The translations under genes and the position numbers were made by a program. The notes beneath the pieces are model-generated. The model saw only the letters and a program-made list of their open reading frames with translations. It was not told where the DNA came from and made no database searches. Shown here piece by piece: positions 26,582 through 37,700 of a DNA stretch of 64,000 bases (positions are counted from its first letter, which is position 1; every line of letters begins with the position of its first letter). Source of the stretch: Bacteroidia bacterium (GTDB taxonomy: Bacteria > Bacteroidota > Bacteroidia > AKYH767-A > OLB10); assembly GCA_016788065.1 (NCBI GenBank), contig JAEUTI010000044.1, positions 1-64,000 of the forward strand, in the 5' to 3' direction.

Positions 26582-28445
26582 GTTCAGCGTTTCTCTATTC
26601 TTTATTTTCCTTTCTTTTTCAGGAATTGTAGAAGCGACTGATACTACGAAAATAAACAATTACTTAGTTGAATCTTTGTCACTGATTGGAACAGACGATT
26701 CGACAGCAGAATCCTTATCCAATAAGGCATTATCTGATTCTAAAAAGATTGGATATTCAAGTGGGGAGGCAAGTGCTCAGATGCGACTGGGGATCATTCG
26801 ATTGCATGAAGGTAAAAACCTTTCAGCCCTTTCTCATTTTCGAAAAGCCCTTGAAATTCGCAAAAGTATACATGACCAAAAGGGTACTGCAAGTGCTTTC
26901 CGGGAGATCAGCTATGTATATCGTGCTACTAACAATCTCGATTCGGCATTCTACTATTGTATCAAGGCAATGTCAATATATGAAAACCTTCAGGATGGAC
27001 ACGAATTGGCAATTAATTACCTGGATCTTGGAACTTTATATCTTGATTATAACAATTCTGCAAAGTCAAAATATTATTTCGACAAAGCCTTGGATCTTTT
27101 TGAATCAAAAAGTGACACTACCTTTTTAGGAATGGCATATAATAGCTTAGGATTATATTATTTTGAACAGAATGAAAACCTTCGTGCAATAGCAAATTTT
27201 GAAAAGGCGTTACAGTCAAATTTAACGAATGGACAATTGTATTCAGTTACACAAAACTATTCAAACATAGCAGCATGTTATGTTAATTTGAAACAGTACG
27301 CAAAAGCAAAGACTTACTATAACAGATCACTTCAATATTATAATGAAAATGGTTTCCAGTACGAAAAGGCTATAGTGCTAAATGCAATTGGGAAATTGTT
27401 TCAATCTGCCGGACAAAAGGATTCAGCCATTTTTTATCTTTATTCGGGAATTAATGTAGCAAAAGAAACCGGTGATTTGGATCTTCAGTCAAGGGCTTAT
27501 GGAACACTTTCTGAGATATATCAGAATAGTGGCGAATATGAAAAATCTTTGGAAACAAGTCGGATTTCATCAGCTTTAAATGATTCAATAATTAATACAG
27601 AAAAAGTTGAACAAATTGCTGAAATGCAAACTTTGTATGAAACTGACAAGAAGGATCGGGAAATACGATTGTTAAACAATGAGAACGAATTAAAATCATT
27701 GGAGAGCAAATCACGACAAGTAAAGTTAAATTTCGCACTTTATTTTTTAGTTATAATTGGTAGTTTTTTAGGTTTAGTTTATTTTCAAAAGCAAAAACTT
27801 GCAAAAGCTAAAGCCAAGAGCGATACATTAGTAGTTGAAAAGGAATTATTAATTGAGGAAATTCATCATAGAGTTAAAAACAACCTCGAAGTGATCAGTA
27901 GTTTATTGGAATTGCAGAGTTTCGGAATAAATGATGCAGTTGCAAAAGCGGCAGTTATTGAAGGCAGAAGCAGAGTGCAATCTATATCACTTATACATCA
28001 TAAATTATATGCAACAGATGAATTGGCATCAATTGAATTCAAGCAGTTTTCTGAGGAACTTTTTGAACAGATTTCCAAGGTGTTTACTAAACCAGGGTTC
28101 GATGTACAGTTAAATATCAGAACAATTCCACTTCTTCTTTCAGCCGACATTGCTGTACCTATTGGTCTGATCTTAAATGAATTGATCACAAACTCTTTCA
28201 AGTACGCCATTCAGGAAGGGAAATTAGCAATTATAACTATTTCACTTCAAACAACCGAAACCCCGGCAATGTATAAACTTATATATAGCGATAATGGTGA
28301 TGGAATTCCAGAAGCGTTCAATGCAGCAACAGCAACTTCGCTGGGAATTAAAGTAATCAGGTTGTTAACACGCCAAATAGGAGGTAACCTGGAGTATTAC
28401 AATAGTAATGGAAGTGTTTTTGAGATACCATTTTATAATAAATGA
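26541..28445 (+). CDS. TPR-sensor histidine kinase (HisKA_2/LytS-like)
   Basis: The start is taken as MDHQKVLTIVSSVKFSVSLF, which yields a signal/anchor; ATGs at 26502 and 26523 are possible. The 634-residue protein has about seven tetratricopeptide repeats in the periplasm (residues about 30-370), one membrane helix (about 395-416), a dimerisation/phosphoacceptor region EEIHHRVKNNLEVISSLLEL (HisKA_2, His in the second position of HHR), and an ATPase domain with the N-box LILNELITNSFKYA and SDNGDGIPEA. It should autophosphorylate and pass phosphate to the LytTR regulator 23 bases downstream. The signal sensed by the TPRs is unknown. Confidence 0.9.
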   Translation: MDHQKVLTIVSSVKFSVSLFFIFLSFSGIVEATDTTKINNYLVESLSLIGTDDSTAESLSNKALSDSKKIGYSSGEASAQMRLGIIRLHEGKNLSALSHFRKALEIRKSIHDQKGTASAFREISYVYRATNNLDSAFYYCIKAMSIYENLQDGHELAINYLDLGTLYLDYNNSAKSKYYFDKALDLFESKSDTTFLGMAYNSLGLYYFEQNENLRAIANFEKALQSNLTNGQLYSVTQNYSNIAACYVNLKQYAKAKTYYNRSLQYYNENGFQYEKAIVLNAIGKLFQSAGQKDSAIFYLYSGINVAKETGDLDLQSRAYGTLSEIYQNSGEYEKSLETSRISSALNDSIINTEKVEQIAEMQTLYETDKKDREIRLLNNENELKSLESKSRQVKLNFALYFLVIIGSFLGLVYFQKQKLAKAKAKSDTLVVEKELLIEEIHHRVKNNLEVISSLLELQSFGINDAVAKAAVIEGRSRVQSISLIHHKLYATDELASIEFKQFSEELFEQISKVFTKPGFDVQLNIRTIPLLLSADIAVPIGLILNELITNSFKYAIQEGKLAIITISLQTTETPAMYKLIYSDNGDGIPEAFNAATATSLGIKVIRLLTRQIGGNLEYYNSNGSVFEIPFYNK

Positions 28446-28468
28446 AATAGTGAGATTAAAGATTAGCT

Positions 28469-29200
28469 ATGAAAGACATAATAAGAATTGGGATTGTAGA
28501 AGACGAACTGCTTATTGCAGAAAAGCTTAAGTATCTTTTGAGTGAAATCGGATACTTGGTGTGTGAGCCTGCTATCAATTATAATGAAGCTTTAGAGCTG
28601 TTGAAATCCGGAATGCCCGACCTAATGGTTGTTGATATAAACTTACGTGAGAAGAATGATGGAATAGATTTAGCGAAGGTTATCAATGATAAATATCAAA
28701 TACCTTTTATTTTTCTAACAGCTAATGGCGATCGTTTAACTGTTGAAAGAGCCAAGAAGGTTTACCCACATGCTTTTTTACTCAAACCATTTACCAAAGA
28801 AGAACTTTATGCTGCTATTGAAATTGCATTTAGTAATTATAAAGTTTCAAGTGAGTCAATTGAAAGTAAAACAGATTCTTTCAAAGAATACATTTTTATA
28901 AGGGAAAACCACCGATTCATTAAATTGAATTTTGCAGAAATTATTTACGTTGAAAGCCAGGAAAACTATGTGATAATTCACACTTCCGGAAAAAAGAATT
29001 TTATAATTCGATCAACCTTCAGTGATTTTATCAAGCAATTACCAGAACAGCTTTTTTTACAAACGCATAGAAGTTTTGTCGTTCACCTGAACCATATAAG
29101 CAAATTAGAACCAACAGAGATCTTTGCGGATGAATATGTTATCCCGTTAAGTAATACTTTTAGGGCTAAACTATATAAAGTTTTGGGAATCAAGGACTAA
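28469..29200 (+). CDS. LytTR-family response regulator
   Basis: The 243-residue protein has a receiver domain (acidic pocket VEDE, phospho-acceptor in LMVVDINLREKNDG, conserved Thr in FIFLTANGD and Lys in LLKPFTKEEL) and a C-terminal LytTR DNA-binding domain (about 140-243: FIFIRENHRFIKLNFAEIIY, then YVESQENYVIIHTSGKKNF and FLQTHRSFVVHLNHISKLEP). It pairs with the upstream kinase. LytTR regulators bind direct repeats about 21 bases apart; three such repeats lie 110-160 bases downstream, in front of the collar/LamG operon. Confidence 0.93.
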   Translation: MKDIIRIGIVEDELLIAEKLKYLLSEIGYLVCEPAINYNEALELLKSGMPDLMVVDINLREKNDGIDLAKVINDKYQIPFIFLTANGDRLTVERAKKVYPHAFLLKPFTKEELYAAIEIAFSNYKVSSESIESKTDSFKEYIFIRENHRFIKLNFAEIIYVESQENYVIIHTSGKKNFIIRSTFSDFIKQLPEQLFLQTHRSFVVHLNHISKLEPTEIFADEYVIPLSNTFRAKLYKVLGIKD

Positions 29201-29244
29201 GCACAGAGTCTTTATACTTTGCTTAACAGATCTTTTCGGAATTA

Positions 29245-29277
29245 CCCTGCTGTAAATTAACAGGGATTTTCTTTCTG
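29245..29277 (+). terminator. terminator of the kinase-regulator operon
   Basis: CCCTG...CAGGG with a partly paired inner T/A forms a short stem around a loop of about ten bases, followed by ATTTTCTTTCT. It lies 45 bases after the LytTR regulator stop, separating this operon from the collar/LamG operon. Confidence 0.6.
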
Positions 29278-29308
29278 ATACAGGAACTTGCCTGTACACA
29301 CAAATTTT

Positions 29309-29361
29309 ATTTCGTCACAGTTATCTGAAATTTCGTCACACGAAAATCAACTTCAGTCACA
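29309..29361 (+). promoter_or_regulatory. three direct repeats, probable LytTR operator
   Basis: ATTTCGTCACA occurs at 29309-29319 and again at 29330-29340. A third, degenerate copy, CTTCAGTCACA (8 of 11 identical), is at 29351-29361. Starts are exactly 21 bases apart, so all lie on one DNA face. LytTR proteins such as AgrA bind 9-base direct repeats separated by 12 bases, which is the same 21-base period. The array lies between the LytTR regulator gene and the collar gene, and its last copy ends six bases before the promoter's TTG, as expected for activation. Confidence 0.75.
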
Positions 29362-29366
29362 TTTAT

Positions 29367-29397
29367 TTGACTGTTTTTTGTTCGTTGACCACTTTTG
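29367..29397 (+). promoter_or_regulatory. promoter of the collar/LamG operon
   Basis: TTG (29367-29369), a 20-base spacer, and CACTTTTG (29390-29397) match the Bacteroidota TTG/TAnnTTTG promoter with one mismatch in the -7 box. Transcription would start near 29402, leaving a leader of about 85 bases. Confidence 0.6.
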
Positions 29398-29487
29398 ATA
29401 TCATGAATATTGATTGAAAATACATATTAACCGGCCTACAATCCATATTAAGAATAATTTATTTACTAATTATCTAAATCTAAAACC

Positions 29488-31197
29488 ATGAGTTTTCTAT
29501 CTACCAAAATTACATTTAATCAGGCAATTGCCTGGGGTGCTGCGAATAGTTTAGGCGAGTCATTTATTCGAAAACTATTTAATTCTAAGAAAGAAGTTTC
29601 TATTATTGAAATTCTAGAAGCTGATGTGCACCCTCATTTTAAAACCTGGCTTTTACTCCGTCCACAGCTTTTAACTTCCACTATGTTACATGAAATATCT
29701 CAGCACTTTGCTGAGGAGTTTATTTCTAAAATGAAGAAGGAGAAAGTTTACATGGACTTCCAATTAGATGAAATGGTTAATACAAAAAAGAAATGGATCA
29801 ACGGGGAAATCAGTCTGGGAGCTTTGGAGTTTTGCAGATTAAAAGCTGGAGCTGTACTGGACAGAATTTCAGAGTTAAAAGATTCAAAAGCAAGTGCAGT
29901 GGCCTTTTTAGTAAAATGTTTATTGAATTCAAACGCATTTGATTGCATGAAACATGTTTACATGCAGACAATAGATGCCAGCACTATTATAAAGGAAAGC
30001 GTTTCGGGTAAATATAAAACGGAATGGACTGACCGGTTAAATTACGTATCCAAAATTTTTAAGGTACTTGACAAAGATAAATTGTTTAATGCTGAATTTG
30101 CACGTAAGCAACCGCAAGAGGCAAAATTTAAGACTAAGGCATTAACAACAAATCTGAAACTTGTTCCCGTAGGAACTATACTTCCCTATGCGGGGGAGAT
30201 TAGTGGATCTTGGGAAGATAATGGGTGGATGATTTGCGATGGACGTTTATTAGACAGAACATCCTTTGCTCAGCTATTTGCTGCTATTAATACCAATTTT
30301 GGAACTGCTGATAGCACTACATTTAATATTCCGGATCTCCGGGGTTTATTTATTCGTGGAACTTCCGGCAGTTCAGATAAGGATCCTGATCGATTAACGC
30401 GTTTTGCCTTGAACGTGAATGGAAATACAGGGAATAAAGTAGGGTCATATCAAAACTATGCCACTGCCAAACCGAAAAACGATTTTAAGTCAATAATAGC
30501 AAATGGAATTTCCGGCACCTGTAATTTCGATGTCGGCTGTCAGGGTTCAGGAGCAAAAAAATCCGGTGATCAAACATTTGCTGTAAGCTCAGGAGGTGAA
30601 TTGGAAAGTTGTCCAGTAAACAGTTATGTATATTATATAATTAAATATGCTGAATTAAGGTCAGATAAAAAAGAGGTGGATATTCCCTTAGGAGCAATTA
30701 TGCCTTTTGCAGGTATTACTACCAACGAAGTGGAATTAAACTGGATTCTTTGCGATGGAAAAATGGTTTCAAATCTGGGAGAGTTTAAGAATTTGTTTGA
30801 TGCAATAGGATTTTCACACGGAGGGAACAATCCACAAGAGTTTCGTTTACCGGATTACAGAGGATTGTTTTTGCGAGGAATTTCTGAACCCGGAGGAAAA
30901 GATCCAGGCAGGGATAAACGGAAGTTTGCTTATCCCGCTGGTGCTGCAGGTTATCAGGGCAACGACAAAGGTAAGGTTGGTTCAATGCAAGAGTCGGAAA
31001 CGGCAATGCCATTTAATCCATTTTCTACAACCATTAAAGTTCCTACTGACACAGAAGCCAAAATAATAGAAGGTACCATCAGGTCAATTTACAAATACAA
31101 TTCTGATTCAGTCTTGGTTGAGGTTACCAAGTCAGAAGGCGATTTGGAAACCAGGCCTGTTAATGTATCTGTAAACTGGTACATCCGATTTAGATAA
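29488..31197 (+). CDS. protein with two phage-tail-collar domains
   Basis: The 569-residue protein has an unrecognised helical N-terminus (1-215) and two tail-collar domains. The first (about 224-385) reads VPVGTILPYAGEISGSWEDN, GWMICDGRLLD and FNIPDLRGLFIRGTSG. The second (about 397-569) reads IPLGAIMPFAGITT, NWILCDGKMV and FRLPDYRGLFLRGISE. Collar domains are found in phage short-tail fibres and in bacterial microcystin-dependent (MdpB-like) proteins. There is no signal peptide. It is followed by a one-collar gene (39 bases) and the LamG giant. A trimeric or fibre-like adhesive role is inferred. Confidence 0.85.
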   Translation: MSFLSTKITFNQAIAWGAANSLGESFIRKLFNSKKEVSIIEILEADVHPHFKTWLLLRPQLLTSTMLHEISQHFAEEFISKMKKEKVYMDFQLDEMVNTKKKWINGEISLGALEFCRLKAGAVLDRISELKDSKASAVAFLVKCLLNSNAFDCMKHVYMQTIDASTIIKESVSGKYKTEWTDRLNYVSKIFKVLDKDKLFNAEFARKQPQEAKFKTKALTTNLKLVPVGTILPYAGEISGSWEDNGWMICDGRLLDRTSFAQLFAAINTNFGTADSTTFNIPDLRGLFIRGTSGSSDKDPDRLTRFALNVNGNTGNKVGSYQNYATAKPKNDFKSIIANGISGTCNFDVGCQGSGAKKSGDQTFAVSSGGELESCPVNSYVYYIIKYAELRSDKKEVDIPLGAIMPFAGITTNEVELNWILCDGKMVSNLGEFKNLFDAIGFSHGGNNPQEFRLPDYRGLFLRGISEPGGKDPGRDKRKFAYPAGAAGYQGNDKGKVGSMQESETAMPFNPFSTTIKVPTDTEAKIIEGTIRSIYKYNSDSVLVEVTKSEGDLETRPVNVSVNWYIRFR

Positions 31198-31236
31198 TTC
31201 AATCATTTCATTAACAATAAAATAAATCTAATAAAT

Positions 31237-31749
31237 ATGTTAACAACAGACTATTTTCCAATTGGAGGCATTCTGCCTTTTGGAAGTGAAATTGCAAACT
31301 CAAAAATGTGGTTACCCTGTGAAGGACAGGAATTGGATAAAAATATTTATCCGGAATTGTTTGATAAAATTGGTCATACGTATGGCGGGAAAGATGACTT
31401 GTTCAAGGTGCCTGATTATCGTGGATATTTTCACCGGGGAGTATCAGGCAAAACTGGAAAAGATCCTGATTCTGGAACAAGGAGGCGTATTCAAAATAAT
31501 GAATTTTCAGGTATCATAGATGAATTGGTTGGCACAATTCAAGATTTTGCGACAAAGAAACCTGTGAAAGATTTTCAAGGAAATGTTCCACACCTGCCTA
31601 CAGCAAATATTTCGGTCTCTGGAGAAACTAGCCTTGACGGCGCTGCTGCTGATGGTAATTACACCGGTGCAACATGTACATCTGGGGGTGATGCAGAAAC
31701 CAGACCAATCAATATGAATGTAAATTATTATATCAAAGCCCGAAACTAA
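31237..31749 (+). CDS. single tail-collar-domain protein
   Basis: The 170-residue protein is a single collar domain: FPIGGILPFGSEIANSKMWL, PCEGQELDKNIYPELF, then FKVPDYRGYFHRGVSGKTGK and RPINMNVNYYIKARN. It parallels the second collar domain of the upstream protein in order and length, so it is likely a duplication. It has no signal peptide. The next gene begins 11 bases after its stop. Confidence 0.85.
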   Translation: MLTTDYFPIGGILPFGSEIANSKMWLPCEGQELDKNIYPELFDKIGHTYGGKDDLFKVPDYRGYFHRGVSGKTGKDPDSGTRRRIQNNEFSGIIDELVGTIQDFATKKPVKDFQGNVPHLPTANISVSGETSLDGAAADGNYTGATCTSGGDAETRPINMNVNYYIKARN

Positions 31750-31760
31750 AAATTATCGTC

Positions 31761-34700
31761 ATGCATAAATTAGCTCTCAGTTCTCAATCATATTTAAATC
31801 CTGTTTCAGTAACTCATCAGGGAAAAGCACTTTACTTTGTTAGCAAGCAAAATGCAGTTACCTCCAAATTTGAGTTTTTTTATAATGTGTTAAGTCCAAT
31901 GCCCGCTTCAATAAGCGACAGTCTGGATTGGGATGGATTCCAATTATTGAATTTTCCATCCGATAACAGTTTAGCTGGATTCAATATGCTGCGAACCCGA
32001 GAGAAAATTGATTTTGATGGATTTTTTACTGCTGTGTCGGATCAAAAGTATGTTTACTTGTTCCGAAGTAATTGCAACAGAATTTATGTCAGTAGATTTG
32101 TTTTGGTAGAAATTGCAAATCCAAACGTATCAGGAGAGAAAATTAATCAGTTACAACCTGCCTGGGAAGTTCGTTATAAACGAAGTCAGAAACCGGATAC
32201 ACCTGCGAATGACAGCGATACGCAGAGTTTTATTAACATGGATAATCTGCCATTTCAAGAGCCGCAGTATATTTTACCCTTAGGTGGAGATTCAGCTTCA
32301 TTTAATATGAATGATGGTAAGTTTACCGTTAATTTAACCCCCACCAATCAGGAGGGTACAATGCGCTGGCAATTTTTTGCAGTCAATGATTCAAAAAAAA
32401 CCATATGCACTTATTCATTTGATCGAACAAGTGATGGTTGGTTTAGTTTCGATTCAGACCAATATGATGCTTTGTTACAAGTGATCAAGCCGGATCATGA
32501 AATTTCTTTGTACTCAATGACAGGAACGGTCAAAACTGATTTGAATATTATCGGTGTTCCTTCATCGGTTGTATATTCCCGTCAGGAGCCAGTAGTAATA
32601 GATGGTAGCGGCCAGGTAAAAATGCGTAATAGCTACAGGTTGAAATTAATGGTTCAGGCAAATGATTCTGCCTCGAAAAACTATTTATCAAGCTTTGATT
32701 TTGCGGTTGCTTCTAATGGAACACTTGGGTGCATTGCTCCGGGTGAAAACGCAATTAATCTTAGTTATGAAGCCGGAAAAATTAAGCCTGTCGATTATTC
32801 TCTTGCATTCAATAATGCAAGTGTTGAAATACCTGATGGATTAATTCTCGGGAATAGTTTTGTCCAGCAATTATGGGTTTATCCTGAAGATAAAAGTTTA
32901 AGCAAAGGTTATTTGCTAAGTAATTATAAGGAAGTAAATCCGAATAATTTACCTCCGTCATTATGGATTGAAAATCAAACGAAAGTTGGTTTTGGTTTTG
33001 GAACAGGTACTGCATTCCTTTCGGGAAGCACTTTAAATGGTGTGCTGACTTTAAACGCGTGGAATAATATTATTGCAGTATTTGACGGTAAAAATTATAG
33101 CATTTTCATCAATGGAGAAGCTGTACCTGTAAATGATTCTGTGTTCAATGGTAAAACGCCTGTAAAATCGAGCTTGAATACCATTGGTTTGAGTGGTCCA
33201 ACAAAAAATGAAGAGTATTTTATTGGGATGATTGATGAAGTCAGGATTTGGAATAATGCAAGTTCCCTTTCAGAAGCATTAAATAATCTTTATAAAGATA
33301 TATCGAAAGTTGATGCAGCTAAAATGGCTTTTCTCGCGGCTTATTGGAGGTTAGATGAAGGAAGTGGTACGAAAGTCAGTAATCTTTCAAAAACAGGAGT
33401 TGCTTTAGATGGTGACTTGTACGGACCCATTTGGACATCCAATTCAGCACCTTTAGTTTCTGAACAGGTAGAACAAGTGTATATCGATGGGGATACAATG
33501 CTAACTTTAAACGTTGGTGTTGTTGATCCAACAGCACAGATCCCTGCATTTTCGAATTTTGGAAATGTTAAAACAGGTACACGTCCGTTTTTATTCGATA
33601 GTGCTGATGGTCTCGTGCATCTATATTATGAAGGTGAGAATAGTAATTTTTATGTAGCCCATTTCGATTCTGCAGCAATCAGAGCTCAATATACAATTCC
33701 CTGGGAAGCATTAACAAATATACCAGTAAGCAATCAGTCGGGTAATTTGAATTTTATTGCCCGGCGACAGGGTGATGTTATGAACCGCGCTGAAATCATT
33801 ATTACTAAAGAGTCAAATCCTTATTTGTGTTCGGTAAGTATTAATGATAAAAGGGGAACAACAGAATTATTTAAAGGTGTTCCGCTACGAGTGAAGTCTT
33901 TAATTGAAGTTGTTTCAGGAAGTGCATATGATCAACCGGGTCAATTATCTATTTCGGGACAAGAAAGTACATTTTATGACTACACTGGCCAGAGAAATGT
34001 TGGATATCACAGTTATGGTGATCCAAAAATGTATGGCCAATTAAATTTCATTTCAAATTTTATCACTAATCCGGTTTTGAATAAAGTTGATACTACTGTC
34101 ACTGGTAACGTTGCAGAAGCTATTTTTCATTTTTCTGTTGGATCAGGTTCAAATAATTTTGTTAAGACCTTCAAAAATTTACCAGCAGAGTCGGCACAGT
34201 TTGTTAACACCTTAAGAGGTTTAAATCAAAATTATGACTACAATGCTTTGACAAACCAACAAGCTTCTGACTCAAGCTCTTATAGTTTGAGTACCAGTAT
34301 TAGCAATTTGTTGGTATTAATACCTGACAATTCAGTAACCAATGTTAGTATTACCATTGCTGATGCAACGGACAAAAGTAATTTGAATTGTGACCTGACT
34401 ATTTCACTAAAACAAGGTACTACACCAATATCTGCTAACTGGAAAAATATTTCAAGAAAGGAAAGTGATTTTGTTGCCACAATACGTAATAGTGTATCTG
34501 GGGCACAACAACAAATTGCTAAGATCATTTCTTTACTGGAAAGAAATTCGAATGCAACAGTTTTAAATGGGATTGTGACTACACCTGCTGGTCTATTGTC
34601 GGTAAGTAGTTTATTTACAATTCTAAAACAAGGTGAAAATAGCCTGATTCAATCCTTTAGTTGTACATTAGCCAAGATTCAGGGTACCACAGTGAATGGA

Positions 34701-37700
34701 TCTCCTGCTGAGCTGTTAAATGGTTCCCAATTATTTTTCCCGGCTTCAACCATTTCAAGTAATAATGGATTTCCGGAAGTAATTTCTTTTAATGGATTAC
34801 CTTCCATCAAAGCAATACAAACTGTTGCCGGGCTAGACGGGGGATGGATAGCTGAGTCTCCCAGAAAAGCGATTCATGTTCCTCTCAATGGTGGGCTTAA
34901 AGTTCAGCTGGATGCAAAGTATAAAGCACCTCTGGATTTAAAGGGAGATTTGACGATTGAAGGGTGGTTGAATATTGAATCCCAATTTAAGATGGGACAA
35001 AAGTTAAAACCCCTTATGCCAGATTTCCCCCGATTGGTACATGCGAATCCGGTGAATGACCCCGATGGAAGTCGATATATGCTGGGAGTTACCCCTTCTT
35101 ATGCTTTGCAGTTTTTATCAAAAGCAGTTGTTGAGGCTACTGACGATGGCCAAGCACAGGAGTATAAACTTTTTACTGAGGATAAATATACCATTCAATT
35201 TTATGTAAAAGCCAATTTAAGTTCGTTTGTTAATCCCAATTTTGTCTATCGAAGAACTGAAAAGGCACTTGTAAGTTCGGATTCCTTATCTATAGTTAAT
35301 GATGGAACACTAACGTGGAGTTGTGTTGCTGGCGATGGTAGTACGTACTCAAAAGGTTTAGATATTAAATTAGAAAGTGAGAAATGGACATTACTTACGA
35401 TTACCCGGTCAGGGACTACATTTAAGTTTTTCTTAAATGGGAATGCTGCCGGTGAATTAATAAATGTTGCGGGTTCTGCCTATCAAAGCAATAAGATTGT
35501 TCTTGGAGGAAACGATTCTATTGTATGTCTCGAAATGGAAATGAATCAATTTACCATTTGGAAACGAGCCATGGAACAATCTGAAATTGTTTCAAGAAAT
35601 CTTCAGATGTTACCTGCTGATGCTGAAGGGTTACAACTATTATGGGCTATGAATACTTATAATTCACTTAAAATAGTTGAGAATACAGCGCAGGCAACAA
35701 ATGCGTTCTATGATGTTCCTGTAACTGGGTTTGCTTTTTGGGACTTTCCCGGCGTTTTTTATCAGGTTTTTGCTGCTTCCCGCGATTTAGCAATGGTAAC
35801 TGATCGTGCATTGATTCCTGAAAACTCATGGAATCATATTGCTTGTACCTACTCGATGAACTATGGAATTAATACCGGAGGGACAACGAATATCTTTGCC
35901 AATTGTGGAAATAGTCGCTCCTTTGATGTTACTAGCTCACTGTCGGTTGAGGCATGGATTTATCAGAATCAGCTTACGCCAGGCATGAAGCAGGTTATTT
36001 TCAGTAAGTATGGGAAAAATTCATCTGAACAATCATATGAATTTGGGCTGGATGCATTAAATCGTCCTTATTTTGATGTTAGAATAGATGGTCAAACTAG
36101 TTTATTAGAGAGAGATAGACATTTTATTATTACCGGTACTTCACCAATATCTCTAAAGCAAGCGACCTATATAGGAATGTCTGCTCAGATCAGAGACAAG
36201 AATGTTGGTGATAAGGTAATGTATTATCTGGAGATGAATTGCATTGTGAATGGTGTTGCAATGCCATCATTTGTGAGCAAGGATTTTGAAGAAAGCATTG
36301 TATTTTCTTCTTCTTCAACAAATGTAAATATCGGACGAACCAAACCTGATGGTGATATCGCTGATTTTGCTTTTTTTAACGGAACAATTTCCAATCTGGC
36401 ATTTTGGAATGAAGGACTTTCTGTACAATCAATGATTCAACATTACCGGACCAGGATTCCTCTTAAAGGTTTGCCCGGATTAGTATCCTATTGGACTTTT
36501 CAGGAGCAAGTTGGAAGAGTTGCTTTTGATATTCAGAACGACAATAATGCACTTTTGTCTGATTCAAATGCCTGGACAATTTATCCTTTCAGCGCTACTT
36601 TAAATATTTTTGTAAATGGTGTTCAGCTTCCTGTACATGAAGTTCCTTTTACAGAACTCGGAGGATATGGTACAGAACAGGTGAGGTTTGGAAACATGCT
36701 CGACAGCAATGGTGCTATTGTAAATACTTTTAAAGGAAAAATAGACGAAATCCGTTTGTGGAATCAAAAACGAACAGCAGAACAAATATCAGATAATATT
36801 TATAGCAGTATAACTGGTACGGAAGAAGGGTTGAGTGCTTACTGGCAGTTTGATGTTGGCTCCGGAATGGTGGTAGTTGATAAAACAGGTCAGGGTAATG
36901 ATGCAATTTTTGATGCTGTAATTCCAACAGATTTACCAACATGGGTAGAATCAGATGCACCGGTTAGTGATGAGGCCCCTCCTGTATTGAATGCGCTTGG
37001 TGGTGTGATAACAGCTTTTTCTAAAAAAATTCATGGTGGCCCTGCAGTTATGGAATATGCAGACTCTCAGTATGACGCCTATGGAAAGTTATTTAGTGTA
37101 ATTAAACGGTGCTACATATATTCAAATCAGTCAAATGTATTAGAACAGTTGACAGGTTTCAAAATTGGTGATCTTCAGCAAGTTTATATCGGACAAGTTC
37201 AAAGCGAACCAACTGTTTTAGGTTTTATCGAAGGGGCGCCTCCTGTTCCAAGTGAAAATTTAACCCGTCCTTTTTATGAAGACCCGATTTCATCTTATCT
37301 GGAATATTCAGGAATCTCTTCCGTTTCTTTAACTCAAGATAAAAACATGACAGTAAAGTACTCTGCTGACAGAGAAGATGGAAGACAGATTGCATTCGGC
37401 ATAAAAGGAGGATTGGAGTTTGAATCTACAGCAAATCAAGTGATTGGAGTTGCTCCGATTCAATCAGTGATTCAGGTAGTTAAAATGGCCGGGTCTGTAG
37501 GAATTGCTTTTGAATTATCTAAAAAAGATTCTGATAAGTCGGATAAGGGCATCAGTTCTAAACTTACTTCTTCCATAGAAAATTCCTTTACTAGTGGAGG
37601 TGATTGGGAGGTACCCGGACCCGACGGTAATTATTATTTAAAGTCGCAAGAACGAAGATTTATCCCAGGGAATGATGGTATTGCTTTGGTTAAATCAGCA

